DNA of 64,000 bases from RGIG9608 sp045612365 (lineage in GTDB: Bacteria > Bacteroidota > Bacteroidia > Bacteroidales > Paludibacteraceae), in NCBI GenBank assembly GCA_045612365.1, contig JAZKYY010000017.1:1-64000 (forward strand), in the 5' to 3' direction. Made by a program: the position numbers and the translations under genes. Numbering within the stretch: position 1 is the stretch's first letter; each line of letters starts with the position of its first letter. Below the pieces are notes generated by a model. That model saw nothing but the letters and a program-made list of their open reading frames with translations, was not told the origin of the DNA and ran no database searches. Shown one piece after another: positions 17,091 to 28,000 of the stretch.

Positions 17091-17122
17091 TTTGTTTACA
17101 AATGGCCTTTTTATTAATTTTG
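17091..17122 (+). promoter_or_regulatory. Full Bacteroidetes promoter for rmuC
   Basis: TTTG at 17091-17094, a 20-bp spacer and TAATTTTG at 17115-17122 match the -33/-7 consensus (TTTG, 19-21 bp, TAnnTTTG). The expected start of transcription is after the ATG at 17124, which decides the rmuC start at 17142. Confidence 0.8.
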
Positions 17123-17141
17123 TATGTTAATTTTTAGCGGT

Positions 17142-18542
17142 ATGGATATTTTGTTGGCAGTAGTTATTGGTATTTTAATTGGAGTATTAATCGGTTTTGT
17201 TATTTCAAAACTTAAGAACCAAGAAAAGCAAGTTATTCTAGAAAAACTTCAATGGCAATTGGAGAATGAAAAAGCAAGTGCTGAGGAAAATGTTATTGCA
17301 TATCAGAAACAAATTGAAACTATTAAAGCAGAAGCAAAAGAACAAATAGAAAGTATCAAGTTAGAACACGACAAACGTATTGCTGAAATTAGAGCAGATG
17401 AAGAAAAACAAACAAAAGAGATGCTTTCTGCTCAAGAAAAACATTACCAACAAGTAATACGGACCCACCAAGACTTAGTCAAGGAAACAGTAGAAAAATT
17501 TGATGCACAAATTAAAAATTCTACTGATGAGATGCTTAAGCAACGTCAGAAAGAATTCGCAGAATCGAGTACCTCTAACATTGAGAAGCTTTTAAGCCCT
17601 CTACGTGAAAACATGGAGAAAATGAAGCAAACAATGAACGAGAATGCGCTGAAGCACACGGCTATAAATAGCGAAATGAAGGTAAAACTTGAAGATATGA
17701 TGAAGCATAGCGAATCTGCCAAACAAAGTGCCGATGAACTTGCTCGAGTGCTGAAACATAAAAGTAAGGTACAAGGTGATTGGGGAGAACGCATTCTCAG
17801 TGAGATTCTAGAATCACAAGGACTTAAAGAAGGCATACATTATGAAACTCAAAGTACGATTCGAGACGCAGCTGGCAATGTAGTTAAAACCGATACAGGA
17901 GGAAACCTTCGTCCTGACGTAATAATGCACATAGACTACAATCGTGATATCATTATTGATTCAAAAGTATCGCTTACTGCATTCATGGACTTTGTAAACG
18001 CAGAGGCGGAAGAAGAACGTCAGATTCATCTAAAAGCACACATAGACAGCATACAAAAACACGTCAAAGAATTATCAAAAAAAGACTACTCTTCATACAT
18101 CCAACCACCAAAGGTGAAAATGGATTATGTCATCATGTTCGTTCCTCATAGTGGTGCTCTTTGGACAGCTATAAATTCTCAACCTGATCTTTGGCGCAAA
18201 GCTATGGAAATGAATGTTTTTATTGCTGATGAGCAAACTCTATTTGCAGCACTTAGAATAATAAACCTCACTTGGACACACATTGCGCAAGCTGAAAATC
18301 ACGAAAAAGTTTATGCTCTCGCAAATGAAATGATTGACCGTGTTGGAAAATTCATAAAGAGTTACGAAACAATAGGAAAAGCTCTAGAAACAGCCCACAA
18401 AGCATACAAAGAAGGAGAAAACAAACTCACTCCAGGCGGTCAAAGCATTATCCAAACTTGCGTAAAACTTGAAAAATTAGGGGCCAAACAAAATAATAAG
18501 AAACAAATAGCCCAAATTGATTCTTCACTTAACCTTGAATAA
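17142..18542 (+). CDS. rmuC: DNA recombination protein RmuC
   Basis: A 466-residue membrane-anchored nuclease-fold protein that limits recombination at inverted repeats in its characterised homologues. Residues 1-23 are a hydrophobic anchor (MDILLAVVIGILIGVLIGFV), residues about 25-170 a long charged coiled coil, and the C-terminal RmuC domain contains GDWGERILSEILE, RPDVIMH and IIDSKVSL. An upstream ATG at 17124 is excluded because the promoter places transcription start beyond it. It is followed after 12 nt by an outer-membrane-like protein gene. Confidence 0.92.
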   Translation: MDILLAVVIGILIGVLIGFVISKLKNQEKQVILEKLQWQLENEKASAEENVIAYQKQIETIKAEAKEQIESIKLEHDKRIAEIRADEEKQTKEMLSAQEKHYQQVIRTHQDLVKETVEKFDAQIKNSTDEMLKQRQKEFAESSTSNIEKLLSPLRENMEKMKQTMNENALKHTAINSEMKVKLEDMMKHSESAKQSADELARVLKHKSKVQGDWGERILSEILESQGLKEGIHYETQSTIRDAAGNVVKTDTGGNLRPDVIMHIDYNRDIIIDSKVSLTAFMDFVNAEAEEERQIHLKAHIDSIQKHVKELSKKDYSSYIQPPKVKMDYVIMFVPHSGALWTAINSQPDLWRKAMEMNVFIADEQTLFAALRIINLTWTHIAQAENHEKVYALANEMIDRVGKFIKSYETIGKALETAHKAYKEGENKLTPGGQSIIQTCVKLEKLGAKQNNKKQIAQIDSSLNLE

Positions 18543-18554
18543 TACAAAAATCCA

Positions 18555-19232
18555 ATGAAACGTATTTTCTTTTTTACTATACTCCTTATTTTTTCTCTAT
18601 TGGAAATACAAGCCAAAGAGACTGATACGATTCCTGAGAAAAAACGTCACCCAATGGCATTTAGCGGCTATCAAGGAGGAATGATGTTTCATTTAGGATA
18701 TGTACAGAGCAAAAATTTTCAGTTCAATGATTTATTGGGGAATCCACTTGAAAACCCTTATCAACTTAAAGGAATGGCTTATGGCATTGGTGGGGCCATA
18801 CGAGTAGGATTTGGGAAACATCTTCGAGTAGGTATGGAAGGTTATGTTTCTACTCATAAATACGGTCCAAACGCATCATCTGCAAAAATCGGTTGGGGAG
18901 GTCTTCTCCTTGATTCGCATTGGAAAATAGATAAAGTAACGATCTTTGCAGGAGGCGTAATAGGAGGTGGTTCCTATACACACTCAACTTTGACAAATAA
19001 AGAAAATGAATCTAGCCATGATTATAAGGACGATTTTACCATTGAAAACCAAGATATTTCATTTCGAAAGTATCCGTTTCTAGTTATTGATCCATTTTTT
19101 GGAGTAGAATATGCGCTTACAAAACGCATAAGCGCTGTTGCAAAAATTGATTATATGCTCAACGCAACCAACTGGAGTGATGATTACATCAATGGTCCTC
19201 GCTTTTTTATAGGAATTATGTTTGGCAGGTGA
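18555..19232 (+). CDS. Predicted outer-membrane beta-barrel protein
   Basis: A 225-residue protein with a signal peptide (about 1-20, ending LLEIQAKE). Alternating hydrophobic and polar strands and many glycines and aromatics follow (HLGYVQSKNFQF, GGAIRVGFGKHLRVGMEGYVS, PFFGVEYALTKRISAVAKIDYML), ending FIGIMFGR with a terminal aromatic-rich strand. This pattern fits an 8-10-stranded outer-membrane barrel. No specific family is recognised. It probably shares the rmuC transcript, and it ends 3 nt from the convergent mfd gene. Confidence 0.65.
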   Translation: MKRIFFFTILLIFSLLEIQAKETDTIPEKKRHPMAFSGYQGGMMFHLGYVQSKNFQFNDLLGNPLENPYQLKGMAYGIGGAIRVGFGKHLRVGMEGYVSTHKYGPNASSAKIGWGGLLLDSHWKIDKVTIFAGGVIGGGSYTHSTLTNKENESSHDYKDDFTIENQDISFRKYPFLVIDPFFGVEYALTKRISAVAKIDYMLNATNWSDDYINGPRFFIGIMFGR

Positions 19233-19235
19233 TAT

Positions 19236-22200
19236 CTAACCTTCTTTCATCTTTTGCAAAACATCGTAGGCCTGTTGTATAGTTGCAATTTTTTGAATCA
19301 CAAAAGAACGTTTCCCGTCATTTTCTCGTAAGCGACAACCTTTTGGATTTTGCGCAATATAACTCAAGATATTCCCAAAAACTTCCGACTGATAGTAGGC
19401 TTTATTTTTCTCGGGTAAAAGGTAAGCAAGAAGCATTTCGTTTTTCATTATTAAACGTTCAAATCCAAGTTTCTGCGCCACCCATCTCAAACGCACCATC
19501 TGAATTAAGTCTTTTGATTCTGGAGGTATCTTTCCAAAACGATCTTCAAGATTTTTCTCAAAAACAGCGAGTTCATCATCATTTTTTATACCATCAAGCG
19601 TTCTATAAAGAGACATTCTTTCTTCCACATTTTCGATATAATAAATGGGAAACATAAGTTCTAAATCTGACTCTATTACACAATCAGAAACAAAATCTTT
19701 GTCAGATTCTTGATATAAGTCGGAAAATTCTTCTGATTTGAGTTCTTCTACAGCTTCTTCCAAAATTTTTTGGTACGTTTCATAACCAATATCGGCGATG
19801 AATCCACTTTGTTCGGCGCCCAACATATTTCCCGCCCCTCTAATATCCAAATCTTGCATCGCAATATTAAAACCACTACCCAAATCAGAAAAACTTTCCA
19901 ATGCTTTCAGTCTTCTCTGTGCATCGGTAGTTAATTCCTTCATCGGTGGGGCTATGAGGTAACAATATGCTTTTTTGTTACTTCGCCCTACACGTCCTCT
20001 CAACTGATGCAAATCCGTCAAACCAAATGATTGTGCTTTATTTACAATAATAGTGTTAACGTTAGGAATATCAATGCCAGATTCAATCACGGTTGTTGCT
20101 ATAAGTACGTCGTATTCATAGTCGATAAAATCAAGAAGAACTTGTTCCAATTGCTCGGGAGGAAGTTGTCCATGTGCAACTCCTATTCGTACATTTGGCA
20201 ATAACTTCTTCAAAATAGAAGCATATTTTTCAATACTTTGAACTCTATTGTGAATAAAAAATACTTGTCCATTGCGATTCATTTCTCTTTCAATCGCTTC
20301 TTTTATGAGTTCTTCGTTGAAATCAATAATTTCTGTATTAATCGGATATCTATTTGGAGGAGGTGTTGTAATAACCGATAAATCTCTTGCTCCCATCAAC
20401 GAAAACTGCAATGTACGCGGAATTGGAGTGGCTGTTAGAGTCAACGTATCTACATTTGATTTGAATTGTTTAAGTTTTTCTTTTACAGAAACACCAAATT
20501 TTTGCTCCTCATCTATAATAAGCAAACCTAGATTACTGAACTTTACATCTTTACCTATAATACGGTGTGTTCCGATAAGTATTTCAACCTTCCCTTCTGA
20601 AGTATCTTTTATGACTTGCTTTACGTCAGAAGGTTTTCTCATTCGACTGATATATTCTATTCTGCAAGGGAAATTCTTCAACCGCTCCGTAAATGTTTTA
20701 TAATGCTGAAATGCCAATACAGTTGTAGGAACAAGAACAGCAACTTGTTTGCCATCTGTTGCTGCTTTGAACGCTGCACGAATAGCAATCTCTGTTTTAC
20801 CAAAACCTACATCTCCACAAATCAGACGATCCATAGGAATAGGTTTTTCCATATCTTGTTTCACCTCTGTTGTTACCTTTAACTGGTCAGGAGTGTCTTC
20901 ATATATAAAAGAAGCCTCCAACTCATTTTGCAAATAACTATCTGGAGAAAAAGCAAAACCTTTTTCAGAAAGTCGTTTCGCATAAAGGGCAATCAAATCG
21001 CGAGCAATGTCTTTTACTTTACTCTTGGTTCTCTCCTTCATTCGCTTCCAAGCCCCTGTTCCAAGCTTGTTTATTTGAGGAGTTTCACCATCTTTTCCTC
21101 TATATTTTGAAATTCTGTGCAAACTATGAATACTTACAAGAACAATATCATTGTTCTTGTAAACCAACTTTATCACTTCTTGCTGTTTCCCGTTTATATC
21201 AGTTTTTAGCAAACCACCAAATTGCCCAATTCCATGATCGGTATGCACGATGTAATCGCCCACTTTTATCTGGTTCAATTCCTTTAGCATTATTGCCGCT
21301 TTGGCATTTCTTGTGTGGTCGGTTTTCAACGAAAATTTATGGAAACGTTCAAAAATCTGATGATCTGTAAAGCAACAAATACGATTTTCGTTATCTATGA
21401 AACCTTGATGAATAGTGTTTTTTATCGGAGTAAATTGAATGTTATCTCCTCGCTCAGCAAAAATAGTTGCTATTCTATCTGTTTGCTTTTCACTATCACT
21501 CGCAATGAAAATCTTAAAACCGTCTTCTTGTAATTGCTTAAGTTTTTCGGCAACCAAATCAAAATTTTTATGAAATAATGGTTGTGGAGAAATAGAAAAG
21601 TTATAATCTGAATTATCTTCTTTAGAAAAATCAACTATCTGAAAAAGAGAAACCTGCTTTAAGAATTCCAATTCTTCTGCAAATAGAGTTTCTGCACGTT
21701 CTACATCTTCAATTAATTGTTCCACACGTTGCAAGGTTCTTGCTCTGTTTTGGAAAATGAGAATATTATCGCCAGGAAGTAACGAAAAAAATGGAACTTT
21801 TTGAATGTCCTTTTCGTTCTGAATATCGGAAAGGATAGAGATTCGTTCAAGTTTGTTGAGAGAAAGTTGTTTTTCAATATCAAACACACGAATACTATCG
21901 ATTTTATCGTCATAGAAATCAATCCGATAAGGATAGTCATTAGTAAAGGAAAAAACATCTACAATACTTCCTCTAAGAGAGAATTGCCCCGGCTGATAAA
22001 CAAAATCCACTTGTTGAAATCCGTATTCGAAAAGCGAATCAATAACAAATTCAACATCGATTTGTTCTCCTACTGAGAGCGTCAATGTCTTAGAATTGAT
22101 TTCTGCCATTGTAGGAACAAGTTCCATAAAACTCTCTATCGTACCAACAATCAAAGCATTTTCCTTTTTTGTTAGTCTATTTAGAACTTCGGTTCGAAGA

Positions 22201-22496
22201 ATAATGTTTTCTTGGAGAACTTTAGAAAACTGATTATCGTTTTTATAAGAAGATGGAAAAAACAATGCTTTTTCTCCAATCAATTTTGCGATATCGTTGT
22301 AATTGTATAAGGCCGAATCCTCATCCTCACAAATAAAAACAACGCTCCTTTTTGTTTGCTCAAAGAGTTTTGAAAGAAAGAATCCACATGCCGAAGTATG
22401 ATGTAATCCTGAGAATGTAACCGATTTTTTGTTCTTAAAAACGTCTGAAAATTCAGTTTTTCTTAGATAACTCTTATAAAAATCAATTAGTTCCAT
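19236..22496 (-). CDS. mfd: Transcription-repair coupling factor Mfd
   Basis: A 1086-residue ATP-dependent translocase that removes RNA polymerase stalled at lesions and recruits UvrA. The N-terminal UvrB-like module (about 1-330) is followed by the RNA-polymerase-interacting CarD-like domain (GDYIVHTDHGIGQFGG) and RecG-type helicase motor motifs GDVGFGKTEIA (Walker A), DEEQKFGV, TATPIPRTL and QLRGRVGRS. The C-terminal TRCF domain completes it. Its start overlaps the dsbD stop by 10 nt, so it ends an operon of deacetylase, dsbD and mfd. uvrA is also in this window. Confidence 0.97.
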   Translation of the reverse strand: MELIDFYKSYLRKTEFSDVFKNKKSVTFSGLHHTSACGFFLSKLFEQTKRSVVFICEDEDSALYNYNDIAKLIGEKALFFPSSYKNDNQFSKVLQENIILRTEVLNRLTKKENALIVGTIESFMELVPTMAEINSKTLTLSVGEQIDVEFVIDSLFEYGFQQVDFVYQPGQFSLRGSIVDVFSFTNDYPYRIDFYDDKIDSIRVFDIEKQLSLNKLERISILSDIQNEKDIQKVPFFSLLPGDNILIFQNRARTLQRVEQLIEDVERAETLFAEELEFLKQVSLFQIVDFSKEDNSDYNFSISPQPLFHKNFDLVAEKLKQLQEDGFKIFIASDSEKQTDRIATIFAERGDNIQFTPIKNTIHQGFIDNENRICCFTDHQIFERFHKFSLKTDHTRNAKAAIMLKELNQIKVGDYIVHTDHGIGQFGGLLKTDINGKQQEVIKLVYKNNDIVLVSIHSLHRISKYRGKDGETPQINKLGTGAWKRMKERTKSKVKDIARDLIALYAKRLSEKGFAFSPDSYLQNELEASFIYEDTPDQLKVTTEVKQDMEKPIPMDRLICGDVGFGKTEIAIRAAFKAATDGKQVAVLVPTTVLAFQHYKTFTERLKNFPCRIEYISRMRKPSDVKQVIKDTSEGKVEILIGTHRIIGKDVKFSNLGLLIIDEEQKFGVSVKEKLKQFKSNVDTLTLTATPIPRTLQFSLMGARDLSVITTPPPNRYPINTEIIDFNEELIKEAIEREMNRNGQVFFIHNRVQSIEKYASILKKLLPNVRIGVAHGQLPPEQLEQVLLDFIDYEYDVLIATTVIESGIDIPNVNTIIVNKAQSFGLTDLHQLRGRVGRSNKKAYCYLIAPPMKELTTDAQRRLKALESFSDLGSGFNIAMQDLDIRGAGNMLGAEQSGFIADIGYETYQKILEEAVEELKSEEFSDLYQESDKDFVSDCVIESDLELMFPIYYIENVEERMSLYRTLDGIKNDDELAVFEKNLEDRFGKIPPESKDLIQMVRLRWVAQKLGFERLIMKNEMLLAYLLPEKNKAYYQSEVFGNILSYIAQNPKGCRLRENDGKRSFVIQKIATIQQAYDVLQKMKEG

Positions 22497-24436
22497 TTTT
22501 GGAATAAATCAGACTTATTGTTGTAATTTTTCAATCCTTCTTCTAGAAATTCAATAAAGTTCTGAGGATTTTCATCAAAAGCAAAAGCTTTTCCAAGAGG
22601 TTTTCCTTCATTGTCAAGCAAAACGTAGAATGGCTGAGCATTTGCACCAAACTTCATTCTTTGAAGATAACTATTTCTATCACCAATGGTTTTTAAAACG
22701 CGTTTTTTACCGTTTTCTTCAATAGTTATAGGAGAATCAAGATTTTTTTTATCATCAACAAAAAGCGTAATAAACACTACCTTTTCTGTTAAAATCTCGT
22801 TTACTTTCTCGTTGGTCAAAACAGTTGCTTCCATTTTTCTACAATTCACGCATCCATGTCCCGAAAAATTTACCAAGACAGGCAACATCTGCCTCTTAGC
22901 ATAACTCATTCCTGCGTCAAAGTCGTTGAATAAAGCGTGTGATTTTGCATTATACAACGAGAAATCCTGAGTATAAAGAGGTGGAGCAAAAGCACTTATA
23001 CTTTTCAATGGAGCGCCCCAAAGTCCAGGAACCAGATATATGGCAAAAGCAAAAGAGGGAATTGCTAAGAATAACCTAAAAACAGAAACATATCGTTGCT
23101 CGCCCTCATGTGAAAAATGAATTTTTCCTAGTAAATAGAGCCCCAAAATGCTAAAAATTGCGATCCAAAGTGTTAGAAAAACTTCTCTATCCAAAATATG
23201 CCATCCATAAGCCAAATCGGCAACAGAAAGGAACTTTAATGCCAACGCCAATTCGAGAAATCCCAAAACTACTTTAACTGATTTTAACCATTCGCCCGAT
23301 TTTGGTAGAGAATTTAGAAAAGAAGGAAAGAAGGCAAATAAACTAAAAGGAAGAGCTAGAGATATGGAGAAACCTAACATCCCAACTATAGGTGCAATTA
23401 GAGAGCCATTGACAGATACATCAACCAGCAGTGTTCCAATAATTGGTCCAGTACAAGAAAAAGATACTAAAACCAAGGTAAAAGCCATCAATAATATACT
23501 CACAAATCCTGTTGTCTTTTCTGCCTTTAGGTCAATCTTAGTGCTCCACGATGAAGGAAGAGTTATCTCAAAAACACCTAAAAAAGATATGGCAAAAACA
23601 ACTAAAAGCACAAAGAAAAAGAGGTTGAAAAATGCATTGGTCGAAAGACTATTCAATGCGCTTGCACCAAAAAGTAGCGTAATAACAATGCCCAATAACA
23701 AGTAAATAAAAACAATGGAAAATCCGTAGAAAACAGCATCCAAACGTCCTTTGTTGTTGTCTTTTGAGCGTTTAAGAAAAAAACTTATTGTCATCGGAAT
23801 AATAGGCCAAATACAAGGAGTGAGAATAGCTAATAATCCACCAATAAACCCTTTTAAGAAAATAATCCACCAAGCTTCATTGGACGAATGTGATATTGCG
23901 TTACCAAATGCATTCAATTCAGAAATCACAGGTTCCCAATAGTCAGGAAAATACGCTTTTTCTTCGCGTTCCAAAAAAAACTTCTCTTCTTCTCCAAACG
24001 AGAACGAAACTTTGGTAGGAGGCAAGCAACTTTGATTATTACACGCCATAAATTCTATATAGCCATCAATAGTGGAGAAAGTTCGATTATTAGTTATTTT
24101 TTGTATAAAAATTGCTTCATTGTCAAACCAATTTAGCTCCATTTGAAATGTTTCATCAAACCTCACAACTTCATTTGATGAAGATATTAAATCACCGATA
24201 AAATCAATATTTTCTGGGTTATTAAAATGGATTGTTGTAGAAACTGGACCATCCTCAGGAAGGTCGGTACCATAAAGATGCCATCCGTCATCTATTGTTG
24301 CCTTGAAAACCAATTCTAGAATAGAATCTCCTTTTTCTTGTTGAAGGAATGACCATTTTATCGGTTCTATTATTTGAGAAAAAGCATTAGTAAAACCAAT
24401 AAAAACAAAGATGAAAAAGAGAATTATTTTTTTCAT
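22487..24436 (-). CDS. dsbD: Thiol:disulfide interchange protein DsbD
   Basis: Carries reducing power from cytoplasmic thioredoxin across the inner membrane to periplasmic disulfide proteins. After a signal peptide (about 1-20), a periplasmic beta domain carries CNNQSCLPP. The eight-helix membrane core has its two cysteines in LTPCIWPIIP and SFSCTGPI, and the C-terminal thioredoxin domain has CVNC within NFSGHGCVNCRKME. The start is placed at MKKIILFF (24436), 10 nt after the deacetylase stop; an ATG further upstream overlaps that gene. Length of 649 residues is typical of the Bacteroidetes form. Confidence 0.93.
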   Translation of the reverse strand: MKKIILFFIFVFIGFTNAFSQIIEPIKWSFLQQEKGDSILELVFKATIDDGWHLYGTDLPEDGPVSTTIHFNNPENIDFIGDLISSSNEVVRFDETFQMELNWFDNEAIFIQKITNNRTFSTIDGYIEFMACNNQSCLPPTKVSFSFGEEEKFFLEREEKAYFPDYWEPVISELNAFGNAISHSSNEAWWIIFLKGFIGGLLAILTPCIWPIIPMTISFFLKRSKDNNKGRLDAVFYGFSIVFIYLLLGIVITLLFGASALNSLSTNAFFNLFFFVLLVVFAISFLGVFEITLPSSWSTKIDLKAEKTTGFVSILLMAFTLVLVSFSCTGPIIGTLLVDVSVNGSLIAPIVGMLGFSISLALPFSLFAFFPSFLNSLPKSGEWLKSVKVVLGFLELALALKFLSVADLAYGWHILDREVFLTLWIAIFSILGLYLLGKIHFSHEGEQRYVSVFRLFLAIPSFAFAIYLVPGLWGAPLKSISAFAPPLYTQDFSLYNAKSHALFNDFDAGMSYAKRQMLPVLVNFSGHGCVNCRKMEATVLTNEKVNEILTEKVVFITLFVDDKKNLDSPITIEENGKKRVLKTIGDRNSYLQRMKFGANAQPFYVLLDNEGKPLGKAFAFDENPQNFIEFLEEGLKNYNNKSDLFQKWN

Positions 24437-24446
24437 AAACAAAAAA

Positions 24447-25058
24447 TTATTCCAAAACCGCAAATCTAAATCCTTTTTCTTTAAGATACTTCAGAGAAGA
24501 TGGTAATGCTGAAAGCACATTTTTCTGCGCCTTTTTAGAATCGTGAAACACAATAATCGAACCATTGCGAGTATATTTTTTCACAATTTTAAAAATCTTC
24601 TCAGGGGTTAGTTTCTGATTATAATCTCGAGTGATAACATCCCACATTACAATGGTGTATTTCTTAGAGATTTCTCTATATTGCCCCTTCTTAAGTTGCC
24701 CATGTGGAGGTCTAAAAAGCGGCGAACTTATCAACTCGCTCGCTCGTTCTACTTGCGAAATATAATCCGCAGTAGAAAGTTCAAATCCTTTTGAGTGACT
24801 TAGAGTATGATTCCCCACACGATGACCTCTTTTCTTTATTTCCTCGAAAAGATTAGACTCTCTTATTACATTTTCTCCCACGCAAAAGAAAGTTGCTTTT
24901 ACATCAAAATCATCAAGAATATCTAAAATCTTCAACGTAGTTTCCTGGCAAGGTCCATCGTCGAAAGTAAGATAAACGACCTTTTCCTCCTCGTTTTTTC
25001 GCCAAAGAGCTTTTGGATAAAATTTCTTAAGTAGAAAAGGAGGTTGTTCTATAAGCAT
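24447..25058 (-). CDS. Polysaccharide deacetylase (NodB domain)
   Basis: A metal-dependent carbohydrate esterase (family CE4) of 203 residues. NodB motifs are complete: TFDDGP (31-36; D33 base, D34 metal ligand), H84 and H88 in VGNHTLSH, and RPPHGQ near 116-121. There is no signal peptide, so it is either cytoplasmic or exported by other means. Substrates in the family are N-acetylated sugars of peptidoglycan or exopolysaccharide. It lies 3 nt after the DUF2723 gene and just before dsbD in one leftward operon. Confidence 0.88.
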   Translation of the reverse strand: MLIEQPPFLLKKFYPKALWRKNEEEKVVYLTFDDGPCQETTLKILDILDDFDVKATFFCVGENVIRESNLFEEIKKRGHRVGNHTLSHSKGFELSTADYISQVERASELISSPLFRPPHGQLKKGQYREISKKYTIVMWDVITRDYNQKLTPEKIFKIVKKYTRNGSIIVFHDSKKAQKNVLSALPSSLKYLKEKGFRFAVLE

Positions 25059-25061
25059 AAC

Positions 25062-28000
25062 TTAATTAACTGCTTTTAGATAAACTTGTTCAAAATCTTT
25101 GTAAATCTTTTCGGCCAACCGTTTATTGTAGGTATCACATTCCGAATAAACTGCCTGAAGAATAGCTAAATTTTGATTGATACCATTTTCTCTCGAGATA
25201 CTTGCACGCCAATCTCTAGGAAGAGTAAGTGCCCAATCTATCTTATCCAAGCTATTTTGAACTAAAATGTTCATTATCTTGTCACCTTCTTCAATTTCTC
25301 CCAATTTGTAATAAGCTGTTGCAAGCATTACGGAAGAGTAATCAGCTGGAACGTTATAGAAAGGAATTGCTTCCAAACAACGGTCAAGTGCTTTGCGAGC
25401 CTTATCCTTTTTTCCTTCTTTCAAAAGGGCATCAATCAAATAACAGAACATCAATCGTTGCGTACGACATAAGCGTAAAACAGTTTCATCAAGATAAATT
25501 CCCTCTTTTTCTATACCTCCCCAACGGAACTTATTCATCATATTGTTGTACATGACTTCGGTATTTACTCGTTCAGTGTTTTCATCCGTTTTCATAGGTA
25601 CTAAACGATATGCCAAACCTTCCAATTGGAAATATTCGTTTACAGCAGGATAATAGCTTTCACCAACAGTTACTGCAAAATAAATAGGACGTTCCCATTT
25701 GTTGGTATTTATCATTTCAAGTATCATCAAATCTGCTTTACTCATTCCACGACGTAGTTTTATGGTCATTGCAGAGTCAATGCGATGCGCATTTGCCGAA
25801 TCAACGGTTTGAGTCTTCAACACTTGTTGTTTATCAATAGGCACAATCAACTGTTTTGTTGGAATAGATCCAATGCCGTTTTCATCAATAGTTTTTGGAT
25901 GACGTAAGTATCTCAATGCTTGATCAAGAGTCAAACTTTCGTATCTATCATTAACTCGCGCCATATCAAGAATACCTGTTCTATATTCAGAATGTTCCCA
26001 CGAAATTGGCAAAGGAGCCGATTCATAAGCTTCTCTCTTCATTTGGTCGATATACCAACTTGCCTGTAGGTAACTCAAGTTACAAACACGAATATCAGTA
26101 CGATTTCCTTCTACCTCTTGATTGTACCAAAGAGGGAATGTATCATTATCTCCATTAGTAAAAATAATCGCATTCTTAGGACATGACATTAAATAGTTAG
26201 AACCAAAGTCACGACAAACGGTTCTTTGAGATCTATCATGATCGTCCCAATTCTCATTTGCCATAAGAGAAGGAACTCCCAAACAAAGCAACGTTGCTAC
26301 AACTGCAGAAACAGGCTTATTTTTTACTATTTTCTCAAACAATTTACATACAGCCAACACTCCCAATCCTATCCAAATAGAGAACGCATAGAAAGATCCT
26401 GCATAAGCATAATCTCGTTCTCGTGGTTGATAAGGTGTTTGATTGAGGTAAATAACAATAGCAATTCCTGTAAGGAAAAAGAACATAAATGTTACCCAAA
26501 AACTTTTTTGTCCTTCCTTTCCTCTCCCAACTTGATAAAGCAATCCTATTATTCCTAACAATAAGGGAAGCATATAATAGCGATTATGACCTTTATTGTT
26601 TGCCAATTCATCAGGAAGGTTGTCTTGATTGCCAACCAAATATGTATCAATCCAGCTAATGCCTGTTATCCAATTTCCTTTATCAATTTCTCCATATCCC
26701 TGTAAATCATTTTGGCGTCCACTGAAATTCCACATAAAGTAACGCCAATACATAAAGTTAAGTTGATAACGGAAAAAGAAACGCATATTTTCCACAAAAG
26801 TAGGTTTATTGATAGTTTCCATTTTTCCACAACGATCTACCTTTATGTCATTACCTTTTACTTTTCCCCATTCTTTATAGGCTTTTATATGTTCCTCACT
26901 TACAGAAGCGGCTTTGTACATACGAGGAAAAAGAATATTAAAACGAGAATCCATTTCATATCCTTTGTGCTTAATTCCCGTAACAATGTATTTGTCTTTT
27001 TCTTCTGGAGATTCTTTCTCGATCTTTTCCCAGATTTTTCCTCCTTTCTTTTCAATAGGAATACAATAATTGTCTTCAACAACTAGTTTCTCTGGCGCAC
27101 TATAAACCGGTCCATAAATCAAAGGTCTATCTCCGTATTGTTCTCTATTTAGATAATATTGTAAAGAAAATATATCATCAGGAGAGTTTTGGTCCATTGG
27201 AGTATTTGCCAAAGATCTAATCACAATCAAAGCATAAGAGGAATAACCTATGAGGATAACTGCAATACACATCACAACGGTATTCAACCAACGTGCAGAT
27301 ATCTTTTCTTTGAAATAGAAAAACAGGAAAGCCAATACTGCAATGAGCAAGATGCCAAGAACAACACCTTCACCAAAAAACACAATACCAGAAAGAAGAA
27401 AAGCGCAAAGAACCGAAATTAACATTCGCATGCGATTTTTGACGGTAATAGTTTCATAAATAGCCCAACCTAATACACCAGCTACTAGCAATAGGTAAAC
27501 TATAAGTCCACTATTGTAAGGCATTCCAAGTGAATTTACACAAAGCAATTCTACCCAACTTGCTACTTTGATGCATCCAGGTATTAAACCATAAAGCACA
27601 CAAGCCAATATAATTCCAGAGGAAAGCAGAGCAAGAAGAATTCCTTTGAAAGAGTAATTGTCAAATTTCTTGAAATAGAAAACCAATACAATTGCAGGAA
27701 TTACTAGCAAATTAAGCAAGTGAACACCAATACTCAGTCCCATAAGATAGGCAATTAAGATAATCCAACGATCAGACTCTCCTTCTTCGGCATCTTCCCA
27801 TTTCAAAATTAACCAGAAAGTTACAGCTGTAAGTAACGAAGAAAATGCATAAACTTCACCTTCTACGGCCGAGAACCAAAAAGTATCAGAAAACGTATAT
27901 GCCAAAGCACCAACAAGACCTGCGCCAAGAACAGCAATTCCTTGTCCCAAAGACATCTTGCCGTTTTTCACTAAAAGCTTTCTTCCAAGATGCGTAATTG